In this document: positions 14,406 to 23,159 of the stretch, one piece after another
Layout: the number at the start of each line of letters is the position of its first letter
Numbering within the stretch: the stretch's first letter is position 1
Origin: Gluconobacter kondonii
Lineage (GTDB): Bacteria > Pseudomonadota > Alphaproteobacteria > Acetobacterales > Acetobacteraceae
Reading direction: 5' to 3'
NCBI RefSeq assembly: GCF_002723995.1
Contig: NZ_BEWP01000011.1
Location: 1-57,127, forward strand
Length of the DNA stretch: 57,127 nt
Translations under genes and position numbers: made by a program
Notes under the pieces: generated by a model
What the model saw: the letters and a program-made list of their open reading frames with translations, nothing else
Database searches by the model: none
Told to the model about the DNA's origin: nothing

Positions 14406-16274
14406 TCAGGCCACGACCACGATTTCGAGATGGTCCCGCATGAACTGCATGGCCTCGTTGTGCTCCGTCTGCTCGGGCTCGATCTCAGGCGCTTGCAGAG
14501 AGAAGGTCTCTTCGGAGTCAGGCTCCGTCACCGACATGACAGGGCCGCTCGAAAGGTCGGCCTCATCATCGGCTGCTTCCTCGAAATCATCTTCAGGCAT
14601 CTCGTCCAGGTCCTCATCGTCCACCACGCTCTCCAGCTCCCGGATCTTCTCCTGTTTTTTCTTCTGCTTTTGCGTCCAGACGTCCTGCGCCTGCGCAAAC
14701 GACGCGACCTCGGGCAGCCAGTGGCCTTCCCCGACATGATTCATCAGGGCCGCACGCATCTCCTTGCCCGTATTCTGCGGGGCAAGGCCTTCGGCCTGCA
14801 CGGCCTTGGTAATGCCGGGCTTGCTGTAGCATTTGAGGAATGCCTCAAAGGCCATGCTCGGCATCTTCTGGTCGGCTCCGAACAGAACGCCCACGAGCTG
14901 CGCGGGCAGGCCGCTGCCGCTGTGCATCGACACGTCGCAGTTCAGGACGCTTTGCAGGACGGTGACGGCATGGCGGCGGATCAGCTTTTCATCGCGGACA
15001 AGACTGCCTTCGGGGAAGAGGTCAGCCATCGCGAGCGTGCGCGCGGTTGGTTCTGACCAGTTGTTTCCGCTGGCATCACCATGCACACGGACGTTCTCGG
15101 CTTCCAGCGCCAGCAGAAGGGCGGCGATCAGCTCCCACGGATCGGCCGTCTCGGACACGTGGCCGAGGGCTTCGCGCAAAGCGACGGTGCGGATCTCGCC
15201 GATCATCTTGTGGCCGGTCCCGGAGACGTCCGGTCGCTCTTTCGGGGCCTCTGGCGTGGCAGGGCTGCCCGAGTAGTCAACCTTCGCGGCGCTGTAAGGA
15301 CGGCAGCGTTCTTCAACGATCTTCAGGGTTCGAGGATTGAGGCCGTAACCGATGACCTCCCCCTCCTGTGTCGCCATCCAGGTGCCCATGGTGATGAAGC
15401 CCTCGGGGGCGCGGGCATATCCGTATTCGTCAGAAGTCAGGACGATGGAGTTTTCGGGCCGCTCGTTGTCCAGCCAGTCCTGCTGTGCGGCCGCGTAAGC
15501 CGAGGCATCGAGCGTATAGCGGCTGTCTGTGTTGGCTTCGGCAAACAGATCCTCCATCCAGACAATGTTGTGCTTGCGGGCCAGCTCGTCGCCGAACCGG
15601 GCATCGCGGGCGTACCATTCCTTCTGTTCGAGGTTCCGGGCCAGCGCGCCCCAGGCCACGGTGTCTTGCGGATCTTCGGCCTTCACGCGGTACTCGGCCG
15701 GATCCTCGTCGTCTTCGACGCTTTCGGAAAACATTTCCGCCCATGCATTACGCTGCTCGTCCAGTGAGGCCTGCGCGATGATTTTGCGCTGCCGCTCGTC
15801 AGGGCCTCGGCCGAGGGCGATGGCATCCAGAATAGGCGGGTACAGCTTCGCCAGCAGACTGAGACGCTTGAGATAGCTCGGCGTGACCATCAGGGCGGCA
15901 CAGACCTGCGGATCTGTATAGCCAAGCTGCTCACGCAGGCGGGTGACGCTGTTCCACTGTTCCGGCTCCGTCATGTCCAGACGGACGAAGTTCTCGCTGA
16001 CGGCGGCCAGGGCATCGAGATCTTCACTCTGATCGCCGACATATACGTCGATCAGAGGAACACCTGCATAGATGGCGCCTTCCGTGCGTCGGTGGCCTGC
16101 CACGATCATCAGGCGTCCGTCTTCCAGTTCCCGGACGGCCGGAGGATGGAGGATGCCAATCGCCTTGATATTCAGGGCGAGTTTGCGCAATTCCTCCAGA
16201 CTGCCGATGGAAGAGCGCGGATTGTTCGGGTTAGGCACAAGGGTTTTCGGATCGACGCGGCGAAGCTCGGCCAT
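14406..16274 (-). CDS. ParB/Spo0J-like nuclease-domain protein, large
   Basis: A 622-residue protein. The N-terminal ParB domain is clear: LVPNPNNPRS, the GHRRTEGAIYAGVPLIDV block (about 60-75) with the CTP-binding GxxRR-type motif, ENFVRLDMTEPEQ, and an HTH-like segment GYTDPQVCAALMVTPSYLKRLSLLAKL. The remaining 400 or so residues are unlike ordinary ParB (about 300 residues) and end in an acidic, Glu/Asp-rich stretch (DEDLDEMPEDDFEEAADDEADL). Such long ParB-like proteins on alphaproteobacterial plasmids often act outside segregation. The real partition pair may be at 42960-43984. Structured module iv lies upstream. Confidence 0.85.
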   Translation of the reverse strand: MAELRRVDPKTLVPNPNNPRSSIGSLEELRKLALNIKAIGILHPPAVRELEDGRLMIVAGHRRTEGAIYAGVPLIDVYVGDQSEDLDALAAVSENFVRLDMTEPEQWNSVTRLREQLGYTDPQVCAALMVTPSYLKRLSLLAKLYPPILDAIALGRGPDERQRKIIAQASLDEQRNAWAEMFSESVEDDEDPAEYRVKAEDPQDTVAWGALARNLEQKEWYARDARFGDELARKHNIVWMEDLFAEANTDSRYTLDASAYAAAQQDWLDNERPENSIVLTSDEYGYARAPEGFITMGTWMATQEGEVIGYGLNPRTLKIVEERCRPYSAAKVDYSGSPATPEAPKERPDVSGTGHKMIGEIRTVALREALGHVSETADPWELIAALLLALEAENVRVHGDASGNNWSEPTARTLAMADLFPEGSLVRDEKLIRRHAVTVLQSVLNCDVSMHSGSGLPAQLVGVLFGADQKMPSMAFEAFLKCYSKPGITKAVQAEGLAPQNTGKEMRAALMNHVGEGHWLPEVASFAQAQDVWTQKQKKKQEKIRELESVVDDEDLDEMPEDDFEEAADDEADLSSGPVMSVTEPDSEETFSLQAPEIEPEQTEHNEAMQFMRDHLEIVVVA

Positions 16275-16313
16275 GGGACGCTCTTTCTATAATTTTTCAG
16301 ATGTCCCTCCCGC

Positions 16314-16388
16314 GTCACGGGCCAGCCAGCCGCGCAAGGCCGCGCGCAGCGCGCCCGGCCTGAGCCTTGCGCGGCTGGCTGGTTCGTG
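16314..16388. repeat. Structured intergenic module, copy iv
   Basis: Its outer stem is the longest of the set: CCAGCCAGCCGCGCAAGG (16322-16339) with CCTTGCGCGGCTGGCTGG (16365-16382), a perfect 18 bp, extended by TCACG/CGTGA beyond a short internal loop. Inside, GCGCG-CAG-CGCGC (16342-16354) forms a further hairpin. It lies 5' of the ParB-like gene and is not behind any coding gene, which argues that the module belongs to the downstream gene. Confidence 0.75.
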
Positions 16389-16457
16389 AAAGCCCCTCTT
16401 TTCCTTCTTGTCCTTCACCCTTTCAAAGCACTCTTCCTTCGGAAATTGCATCAAATC

Positions 16458-16477
16458 TGTAAATGCTGTATTTTACA
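16458..16477 (+). promoter_or_regulatory. Inverted-repeat operator candidate of the toxin-antitoxin pair
   Basis: TGTAAA-N8-TTTACA (16458-16463/16472-16477) sits about 20 bases before the antitoxin ATG and just before AAAGGAGAAGG. Phd/YefM antitoxins usually repress their own operon from such sites. Confidence 0.5.
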
Positions 16478-16495
16478 CAAATAAAGGAGAAGGAC

Positions 16496-16750
16496 ATGCG
16501 CACATTCTCGACAAGCGATCTGTCCCGCAAATCCGGAGACATCATTGCCAGTGCCCTGCAAGGGCCAATTTCAATCAATCAGCGCGGCAAACCACGGTTG
16601 GTCATGCTGAGTGTCGAACAATACGAGGCATTGGTAGGAAGCGCACCAGAGCGTACTGCCGGTGCCACTACGGAAATGCCTCAGGATCTGGCTCACGACG
16701 TAGCAAATGCGATTGACGGGTACCTGCTGGAAACCCGCACAGAACCATGA
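16496..16750 (+). CDS. Phd/YefM family antitoxin
   Basis: An 84-residue protein with the Phd/YefM N-terminal fold: FSTSDLSRKSGDIIASALQGPISINQRGKPRLVMLSVEQYEAL matches the family pattern (DLRRNTGEVL..A...PV.IT.RGKP..VLMS.E.YE). The C terminus is the toxin-neutralising tail. The ATG at 16496 follows AAGGAGAAGG. The toxin gene start overlaps its stop (ATGA). In this family the antitoxin binds the toxin and, as a complex, represses the operon promoter. Confidence 0.88.
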   Translation: MRTFSTSDLSRKSGDIIASALQGPISINQRGKPRLVMLSVEQYEALVGSAPERTAGATTEMPQDLAHDVANAIDGYLLETRTEP

Positions 16751-17160
16751 GCCAGACTTTCCGGCCCGGCATGGTGCTGCGGTATCCTTATCTCTGGCAC
16801 TGGCAGAGCGGGAATGGCGAAACAGAAGGACGCAAGGATCGTCCAACGGCCGTGGCCGCAGTCTTTATAGGTCGTGATGATCGTCAGTATGTCCTGCTGC
16901 TGCCCCTGACGACAAAACAGCCGTCTGCAACCCGCATCGCGGTTGAAGTGCCGACCACCGAAAAGAAGCGTGCTGGCCTTGATCAGGCGTTGCGTCAGTG
17001 GATTGTACTCGACGAGTACAATCTGGATCCGACTGCCAGCTCATACTATTTGCAGCAAACCTCATCCATTGGGCAGTTCAGTGACGCGTTCATGCGTCCT
17101 GTACTGACGCAATTCAGGGACCTTCTGCCTACGGCACGGAGCATTTCTCGCTATCCGTAA
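16747..17160 (+). CDS. PemK/MazF-like toxin
   Basis: A 137-residue protein, coupled by ATGA to the antitoxin. It fits PemK-like growth inhibitors: the opening FRPGMVLRYPYLWHWQSGNGETEGRKDRPTAVAA contains the GxxxRPxxV-type core of the MazF fold, followed by LLLPLTTKQP and a conserved IVLDEYN segment. MazF-type toxins cut mRNA in the cytoplasm. Pairing with Phd rather than MazE antitoxin is a mixed arrangement, seen in other plasmid modules. The family call rests on motif reading only. Confidence 0.7.
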   Translation: MSQTFRPGMVLRYPYLWHWQSGNGETEGRKDRPTAVAAVFIGRDDRQYVLLLPLTTKQPSATRIAVEVPTTEKKRAGLDQALRQWIVLDEYNLDPTASSYYLQQTSSIGQFSDAFMRPVLTQFRDLLPTARSISRYP

Positions 17161-17371
17161 AGTGACCGCTTCCGCCTCATGTCGGACATTCCAGCGATCG
17201 TTGCAGGTGACCAACAGCCGACATTGTCGCACAAAGCAACATAGAACGAGTTTTGGGACGTAGGCGATGGTTGCCTTTCGGCAACCAGATTAGGCGCGAT
17301 TTGGAGCTACCACGATACGGGCGGCGTTCCCGGTAAAATGCAAACATCGCCAGACAAGGAGGCAATGCAGA

Positions 17372-18427
17372 TCAGGGGATGACCTTCTCGGCGCGCAGCT
17401 GCTCAAAGAAGGTGCGGAACATGTCCTCACTGTCGATGCAGCCATCGAACCCGGCCTTGCGCACCTTAATGGTGCTGGAGACGTTGTCGAAGCCGCTGGA
17501 GAAGATGAAATCGGCGAAATTCCAGGCGACTAACTTGTTATAGGGAATATCCTGTAGGCTATATTTTTTGACGATGCTGGCCCACAGATCGGCCTTGTCG
17601 CTCATGTAAGACGCTAGCGGCATTGGCACAGGCTCGGCCGTCTCCATGTCGAACATCTTAGCGATGCGCGGCCACATATACTGCCAGCGGAACTGGTCAC
17701 CGTTCGTCAGATTGAAGATGGAGTCCTTGGCGGAATCGGTGCGGCCTGCCCAGACGGTGCCGTCTGCAAGCACGTCTGCGGCACTCACCTGATAGAGTGC
17801 TCGATAGGCCTCCGGTGTACCGGGGAAGCGCAGTGGGATGCCCAACTCCTTCGAAATCGCAGCATAAACGGCGATTGCGACGCCAAGGTTCATCGGGTTG
17901 CCGGTGGCATAGCCGATGATCGCCTCAGGCCGCAGCGCGGTCCAATGCCAGCCTTTACCGACCTGTTGACGACGCAGGAAATCCTCCTGATCGTAGTAGA
18001 AGTTCGGCGACATGAGGCGCGGATCGTCCTCACGAGCGGGTGTCTTAAACGGGCCGAGATCGGAGCCGTAGGCCTTGCCTCCCTGATAGAATACGACGTG
18101 TTGGAGCGTCTGCGACGCTTTCTCCACGACCTCGACTAGATTCTGCAAGATCGCAACATTGACTTGCGAACGTTCCGTCGCACTGGCCTTTTCGATGTAA
18201 GCAGCAAACACGATGTGGGTCACGTCGGCGAGGGCGCTTAGCTTGGCCTCGACAGCAGCCCGATCGAGCAGATCTACCACGATGCCCTCGACGCCCACGG
18301 GCAGGTCCGCGTTTCGACGCGACAGGCCATAAACCTTCGTGTTAGGCACTTTCGACCAGGCAATGGCCGCAGCCTTACCGGAAACGCCATGTACACCGGC
18401 GATCAGGACAACATTTTTTATACTCAT
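17372..18427 (-). CDS. SDR family oxidoreductase of the PRISE type
   Basis: A 351-residue NAD(P)-dependent reductase. The Rossmann start is VVLIAGVHGVSGKAAAIAW, and VVFYQGGKAYG and LRPEAIIGYATGNPMNLGV match the PRISE group (progesterone 5-beta-reductase / iridoid-synthase-like), whose bacterial members reduce enones. The ATG at 18427 is chosen because GAGGA is six bases before it; an ATG six bases earlier has no room for an RBS. It is divergent from a LysR regulator at 18558, which probably controls it. Confidence 0.85.
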   Translation of the reverse strand: MSIKNVVLIAGVHGVSGKAAAIAWSKVPNTKVYGLSRRNADLPVGVEGIVVDLLDRAAVEAKLSALADVTHIVFAAYIEKASATERSQVNVAILQNLVEVVEKASQTLQHVVFYQGGKAYGSDLGPFKTPAREDDPRLMSPNFYYDQEDFLRRQQVGKGWHWTALRPEAIIGYATGNPMNLGVAIAVYAAISKELGIPLRFPGTPEAYRALYQVSAADVLADGTVWAGRTDSAKDSIFNLTNGDQFRWQYMWPRIAKMFDMETAEPVPMPLASYMSDKADLWASIVKKYSLQDIPYNKLVAWNFADFIFSSGFDNVSSTIKVRKAGFDGCIDSEDMFRTFFEQLRAEKVIP

Positions 18428-18557
18428 TTTCATTCCTCGTTGAGGCGGGCTTCGCCGGAGAACACGCGCGATTGCACACTTTTGACAATCTATGGCGTTG
18501 AGGTATTCGTGATAATCGAGCTTTATCGGGATACATTCTTGCGGCAAGAGCAATATT

Positions 18558-19475
18558 ATGGCCGACCAGCTGACCGATTTCATCACCTTCGTCCGCATTG
18601 CTGAGGGCGGTAGCCTCACTGGAGCCGCAGCGTCGCTTAACCAATCGCTGACTGCCGTTTCACGGCGCCTTGCCGGACTGGAAGAACGCTTGGGCGTGCG
18701 CCTCGTCAATCGCACGACGCGCACGCTCTCACTGACCGATGAAGGTAAGGCATTTTATGCGCGCGCTGCCCGCATCCTTGACGATGTAATCGAAGCCGAG
18801 GCCGAAGCGTCCAGGGGGCAGAATGTGGCTGTCGGGCTGTTGCGCGTGACGACGACTTTCGCCTTCGGCCGGCGCCATATGGCGAGACTGATCCACTCCT
18901 TCGAGCGCGATCATCCGCGTGTGAAAGTTCACCTCGATGCCAGTGACAGGCTCGTTGACCTGATAAATGAGGGCTTCGACGTCGCAATCCGTTTTGGTTC
19001 GCTCGCTGATTCTAGCCTCATCGCCCGCACTCTTTGTCCAAACGAATATGTGCTCTGCGCCGCCCCATCCTATCTCGATCGGAAAGGGCGACCTAATGCT
19101 CTAGATCTTCTCGGAGAACATGACGCTATCTTGTTCGGAACTCCCCCATCTGACATCTGGACCTTTGCCGACGGCCGCCAGATCAGAATGCGCGGCGACC
19201 TGACAACCAACGACGGTGATCTCGCCCATGTCTGGGCGCTTGAGGGGGCCGGCATTATTATGAAGGCCATATGGGATGTAGCTGACGACATCCGATACGG
19301 TAGGTTGGAGATCGTGCTACCGAGCGTCCGAATTCCGAATGCTCCGATCCATGCGATCGTCCCTCATAGCCGCTTCGCTTCTGCGAAAGTGCGACTATTC
19401 ATCGAGTTCCTCTCGCGACAGCTTCGCGCTAAATGGGAGAATGAGGTTGCACCGATACTGTTGCGTTCTAAGTAA
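18558..19475 (+). CDS. LysR family transcriptional regulator
   Basis: A 305-residue LysR protein: the winged HTH at residues 1-60 (DFITFVRIAEGGSLTGAAASLNQSLTAVSRRLAGLEERLGVRLVNRTTRTLSLTDEG), then the periplasmic-binding-like effector domain (VGLLRVTTTFAFGRRHM to the C terminus). It is transcribed away from the PRISE-type reductase with about 130 bases between the starts, the classical arrangement for a regulator of the adjacent gene. The inducer is unknown. Confidence 0.92.
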   Translation: MADQLTDFITFVRIAEGGSLTGAAASLNQSLTAVSRRLAGLEERLGVRLVNRTTRTLSLTDEGKAFYARAARILDDVIEAEAEASRGQNVAVGLLRVTTTFAFGRRHMARLIHSFERDHPRVKVHLDASDRLVDLINEGFDVAIRFGSLADSSLIARTLCPNEYVLCAAPSYLDRKGRPNALDLLGEHDAILFGTPPSDIWTFADGRQIRMRGDLTTNDGDLAHVWALEGAGIIMKAIWDVADDIRYGRLEIVLPSVRIPNAPIHAIVPHSRFASAKVRLFIEFLSRQLRAKWENEVAPILLRSK

Positions 19476-19939
19476 CGGCTGTAATTTTTTGATCTGAACT
19501 TCGCTCGTCTCGATCGTTTACCGTTCTCTAAGTCAGAACCAGCTATCGGGAGGTTACGATTCAAGTATGTTTGGCAGGGCGTGTCGGTAGCCGTCATGAA
19601 CGGGAGGTTATTAATGGCCGCTTCCGGTCATTCCTTCCCGATAACCGACATTCCGTTTACCCCCCCCTAATCCGCCTGTCAGTTCAGTGATACAGGAGCA
19701 GACAGGCAGGATACGCCTCATGTCGGACGCCAGAACGTCGGCCTTCGCTTCTCTGAAGCAGACGTGTTCATGGCTTGCGAGAATAGGCTGTTGCCGATCA
19801 CGACCAACATCACGAGCATCCAGCCTAAAATGCGCGGTATGTGCCGGCGGCCAAGTGCGATGACCCCGCTCGTCTATGTTAGGGCGTAGGGGAACTCAAG
19901 ACCAGTCTCTCTGGAAATGGTTATTGACGGGTGACAGGC
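19476..19939. other. Gap holding a REP-like element
   Basis: 464 bases without a supportable gene between the LysR stop and the MarR stop. The only clear structure is the REP-like palindromic repeat at 19645-19726. No promoter or terminator stands out. Confidence 0.5.
19645..19726. repeat. REP-like palindromic repeat, copy 1
   Basis: CCGACAT (19645-19651) and ATGTCGG (19720-19726) bracket an inner stem GCCTGTC/GACAGGC (19674-19680/19701-19707), with a run of eight C in between. A 58-base stretch from the C-run (19661-19718) is identical at 25962-26019, and a variant is at 21850-21909. Confidence 0.78.
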
Positions 19940-20410
19940 TCAATGATCGTCGGACTTGCAGCCCGGGGCACGCGGAGAGCTGACGGCTTGGCGCAGCCGG
20001 TCGACCCGATTACGCAAGTCCCGCAGTTCGGTGATCGACAGCCCGGTCGCCGCTAACACACAAGCCGGAATCGTCTCGGCCTGAACGCGCAGGGCCCGAC
20101 CGGCCTCCGTCAGACGAACGCGCACCTGTCGTTCGTCCTTCTGGTCGCGGGTGCGTTCCACAAGGCCAGCGCCCTCCAGCCGCTTGAGCAACGGCGTCAG
20201 GGTGGAGCTGACCAGATCGAGTTGTGATCCGATTTCGCCGACAAGTCTGCCGTCACTGCCCCACAGGACGGTCATTACTAGATATTGCGGATAGGTGAGA
20301 CCGAGCGGCTCGAGCAGCGGTTGGTATAGCCGATTGAAGGCGTGGCTCGCGGCATACAGCGAGAAGCACACGAAATTCGACAGATCAGGTGTGGATGGGT
20401 CTTCGTTCAT
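19940..20410 (-). CDS. MarR family regulator, OhrR-like
   Basis: A 156-residue MarR protein. The N-terminal NFVCFSLYAASHAFNRLYQPLLEPLGLTYPQYLVM is close to OhrR, in which the cysteine of this segment (C15 here) senses organic peroxides; the winged helix follows (VGEIGSQLDLVSSTLTPLLKRLEGAGLVERTRDQKDERQVRV). The ATG at 20410 has GGAGG six bases upstream, better than an upstream in-frame start. It is divergent from an alpha/beta hydrolase rather than the usual ohr gene, and inverted repeats fill the shared promoter region. Confidence 0.87.
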   Translation of the reverse strand: MNEDPSTPDLSNFVCFSLYAASHAFNRLYQPLLEPLGLTYPQYLVMTVLWGSDGRLVGEIGSQLDLVSSTLTPLLKRLEGAGLVERTRDQKDERQVRVRLTEAGRALRVQAETIPACVLAATGLSITELRDLRNRVDRLRQAVSSPRAPGCKSDDH

Positions 20411-20435
20411 ATCGTCCTCCATAAGTAGAGCCATT

Positions 20436-20507
20436 ATATCGCACAATATCAAATCTTGGGCGATGTTAATGCATGGGAGTCATGCATTTTCTGATATTGA
20501 GCGATAA
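20436..20507. promoter_or_regulatory. Nested inverted repeats between OhrR-like gene and hydrolase
   Basis: AATGCATG-GGAGT-CATGCATT (20468-20475/20481-20488) is a perfect 8-bp inverted repeat. Around it, ATATCGCACAATATC (20436-20450) and GATATTGAGCGATAA (20493-20507) are complementary at 13 of 15 positions. Both lie between the divergent starts (20410 and 20574) and are likely operators for the MarR protein. Confidence 0.6.
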
Positions 20508-20573
20508 TGTCGCGCACGATATTGATGTGCCTCACAGGCCGATCGCAGCCTGATCGATACGGAGTTTTCCATC

Positions 20574-21596
20574 ATGAAGTGCCTCTCCACAGCCATCGCC
20601 TTGGCTACCGCTATTGCCGCTGCCCCCGCGCTCGCCGCCCCCGTGCTAGAGCCCACGACCCAGCATTTCCTCAACGGCCTCGCCGACGCCCACGCCCCGG
20701 CCATCCCGTCGCTGTCGCCGCACGATGCCCGTGCGCTACTGGACGGCGCGCAGGCGTCGGTGAAGGTCACCGCTCCCTCTGCTCGGATTACCGATCGCGT
20801 GCTTCCCATTGGCCCGACCGGCAGCACGCGCATCCGGATCTATCGCCCGCTCGACGCCCCGAACCATGCGCCCGCCATCGTTTATTATCATGGTGCCGGT
20901 TGGGTGATGGGCGGCCCAGCCAGCCATGACCGCCTCGTGCGCGACCTGGCGGCGGGCAGCGGTGCGGTGGTGATCTTCGTCGATTACGAACGCTCGCCCG
21001 AGGCGCGTTATCCAACTGCGATCGAGCAGGATTATGCGGTTCTGGAGTATGTCGCTCGTCATCCGGTCGAATTCGGGATCGATCCATCCCGCATTGCCAT
21101 CGCCGGAGACAGCGTCGGCGGTAATATGGTTGCGGTCGTCTCCGCCCTCGTTGCGGAGCGGCATGGACCCAGGCCCGTAGCCCAGCTCCTGTTCTATCCG
21201 GTAACCGATGCCGCGATGAATGATGGATCCTATCGCGAGTTCGCCGGTGGCCCCTGGCTGACAGCGAAAGCCATGGATTATTTCTGGAACCAGTATCTGC
21301 CTGCCGGTACTGACCGCGCCCAGCCGCATGTCTCGCCGTTGAACACGCCGGACTCCATCCTGCACGGGCAGGCGCCAGCGCTAGTCATCACAGATGAAAA
21401 CGATGTCCTGCGTGACGAGGGCGAGGCCTACGCCCGACGCCTGGTCGAAGCCGGTGTGCCTGTCATAACGACCCGATATAACGCGACGATCCACGATTTC
21501 GTTATGCTCAATGCGCTCGCCAAGACGCCGGCATCCACCGCCGCAATCGCCCAGGCAACGCATTTCCTGCGCGATGCCTTTACGAAGGCAAAGTAA
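20574..21596 (+). CDS. Exported alpha/beta hydrolase, HSL-type esterase
   Basis: A 340-residue hydrolase with a signal peptide (cleavage after ALAA, about residue 22). The HSL-family features are in order: oxyanion-hole HGAGW (HGGG variant) near 105, nucleophile elbow GDSVGG near 180, the acidic residue in ITDENDVLRDEGEAYA and the catalytic His in ATIHDFVML. It would cleave ester substrates in the periplasm. An ACGGAG ribosome site precedes the ATG. It is divergent from the OhrR-like regulator and probably under its control. Confidence 0.87.
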   Translation: MKCLSTAIALATAIAAAPALAAPVLEPTTQHFLNGLADAHAPAIPSLSPHDARALLDGAQASVKVTAPSARITDRVLPIGPTGSTRIRIYRPLDAPNHAPAIVYYHGAGWVMGGPASHDRLVRDLAAGSGAVVIFVDYERSPEARYPTAIEQDYAVLEYVARHPVEFGIDPSRIAIAGDSVGGNMVAVVSALVAERHGPRPVAQLLFYPVTDAAMNDGSYREFAGGPWLTAKAMDYFWNQYLPAGTDRAQPHVSPLNTPDSILHGQAPALVITDENDVLRDEGEAYARRLVEAGVPVITTRYNATIHDFVMLNALAKTPASTAAIAQATHFLRDAFTKAK

Positions 21597-21849
21597 AAGA
21601 ACGGAGGCGGTCTGAAGCAATTTCCTCCAAAAAGAAATAGCGCTTCAACCTCGCGCCAGCCGCAGTTTCTGCTCCGTCCCTCAGGCACTGACCATGAACC
21701 TATCGCTGGCATGACGAGTGCATATATGCGGCGTCTCACGGGGCGGGCAGCTCTCCCCCGACGAAGTAGGTGATCTTCAGGAGACGCCCATTTGTATCGT
21801 GAAAATCGATTGCGCGAATGACCGATTTTCCGGTCCTACCGCCCAACTG

Positions 21850-21909
21850 CCGACATTCCGTTTCCCCCCTGATCTGCCTGTCCGCTCAAAAAACGTGAAG
21901 CGGACAGGC
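21850..21909. repeat. REP-like palindromic repeat, copy 2
   Basis: It has the same head as copy 1 (CCGACATTCCGTTT, then a C-run) but its stem differs: GCCTGTCCGCT/AGCGGACAGGC (21876-21886/21899-21909) is a perfect 11 bp, longer than in copy 1, so the stem is kept while its sequence varies. Confidence 0.7.
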
Positions 21910-21974
21910 GGCAGACGCCCTCATTCCTGCCGTTTCGGCAACCGATCTGGTTTCCTGAAAGCAGACATCGGCAT

Positions 21975-22026
21975 CGGCCATCGATCTTGCTGCAACGTTC
22001 ATGTTCTGGCTATGGGCCCTGAGCTA
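21975..22026 (+). pseudogene. IS5-type transposase 3' remnant and IS end
   Basis: About 50 bases match the right end of the intact IS at 23876-23927 (the CTCGCTGCAACCGTCATCTTCTGGC region through TCCTGAGC) with around eight substitutions. Nothing matching the rest of that IS lies to the left, so this is an old truncated copy. Confidence 0.72.
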
Positions 22027-22234
22027 TATGTCTGGCGCTCTTGTCTGAAGACGTATTTTCATGCACCGTGCGAGCGGGCTTTTAGCGCAGCCCGCCGCCT
22101 GCGCCGGGATAGATTTCTGGTTCGGTGAATGCGTTGATCCGTATCTGCACATACCCTTCGGATGTGGCGAACGGAAGTCGGGAATGCAGGCTCTGACCAC
22201 AAGCCGTTGTTCGTCACTGACGGAGACGTGACTA

Positions 22235-22963
22235 ATGCAGACCCCAAATCCAAAGACTATGGCCCGCATTTTGCGCGAAGCACTTGCGGAACGGCATGTG
22301 AAACTTAGCCATTCTGCCTCTCTGGAGCTGGTTGCTAAGCAGTTGGGCTACAATGACTGGAATGTCGTGGCCGCCCACCTGGAAGCCGATAAAACAAGAA
22401 CCGAACCGACACCTTATGGATCAAAGGACGGAGACAGACTTCCGGACGGATGGTTTGCAAGCGGTCGCTCTGATCTGTTCCGCAGCAATCTTCTGGCTGG
22501 TGACGGTCCTGAAAATGGACCAGCCCTCCTGATCGAAAACCGGACATTGCGTGTGCCCACAGAGGCTATAAAGCCCGGGGATTTTCTGACAGTCATGCAG
22601 CGCATCTCTGCGAGGCAGTATTGCGGCAAACGGGTGAGTCTTCGTGCGCAGATAAGATGCACCAATGCGACCGGCAGCGGTCGGATATGGATCTCTGCGC
22701 GCGGACATGGTCGGGATCCTCTGGAGTTTGATAATCTCGGGCTGGACGGAGGTTTTGATGGACCGGTCACGGGCACGACAGGATGGGTGAGCCGGCGTGT
22801 TACGATAGGGATCCCTGATACCGCAGTATACATAGCCTTCGGAATTCTGTTTGGCTCCGGAACTGGTAGTTTCCGAGCCGCGGATCTGTCATTCGGCCTG
22901 GCGGAGGAAGACGAGCGTCCAAGGAAACTCCCGGACAAGCCGCATAATCTCGATCTCGCGTGA
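22235..22963 (+). CDS. Two-domain protein: glyoxalase-related N terminus and C-terminal beta domain
   Basis: A 242-residue protein. Residues 6-50 (KTMARILREALAERHVKLSHSASLELVAKQLGYNDWNVVAAHL) match the helical glyoxalase-related protein domain. Residues 70-230 form a beta-rich domain known also from fusions to regulators: LPDGWFASGRSDLFRSN, TVMQRISARQYCGKRVSLRAQI, LEFDNLG and YIAFGILFGSGTG. Neither domain gives a definite activity; ligand binding is plausible. It stands alone between an IS remnant and an IS5-family element, so it may have been moved there by IS activity. Confidence 0.7.
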   Translation: MQTPNPKTMARILREALAERHVKLSHSASLELVAKQLGYNDWNVVAAHLEADKTRTEPTPYGSKDGDRLPDGWFASGRSDLFRSNLLAGDGPENGPALLIENRTLRVPTEAIKPGDFLTVMQRISARQYCGKRVSLRAQIRCTNATGSGRIWISARGHGRDPLEFDNLGLDGGFDGPVTGTTGWVSRRVTIGIPDTAVYIAFGILFGSGTGSFRAADLSFGLAEEDERPRKLPDKPHNLDLA

Positions 22964-23159
22964 TTATCTGATTCAAATGATTCCGGCCTGTTTAGGTAAG
23001 TGGACAGGCCGCGCTGAAATTCACCTCGCCCTCCTTTGTAGCCCACAATAGCCGAGACGCTATAAGAGGACAGCGGTACTGCTCCTGCCGACTTTCTAGG
23101 CTCAGGACCCATTGATTTGATTACGGAAATCTGATTCAGGCTCTGTGAGGAGACTGGAG

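Larger units (their letters stand above)
21597..22234. other. Gap with REP-like repeat and IS remnant
   Basis: 638 bases without a supportable gene. They hold the REP-like variant at 21850-21909 and a decayed IS5-type end at 21975-22026; the rest shows no motif that I can assign. Confidence 0.5.

Noticed and set aside
14406-16274. Main partition ParB of the plasmid
   Set aside because: No ParA is adjacent, the length is double that of ParB, and a compact parA plus small partner with a repeat array is present at 42500-43984; a partition role is not excluded but not the best call.
17372-18724. 450-residue version of the PRISE-type reductase
   Set aside because: The first 99 residues would run through the LysR promoter and gene; the Rossmann motif begins right after ATG 18427, which has a ribosome site.
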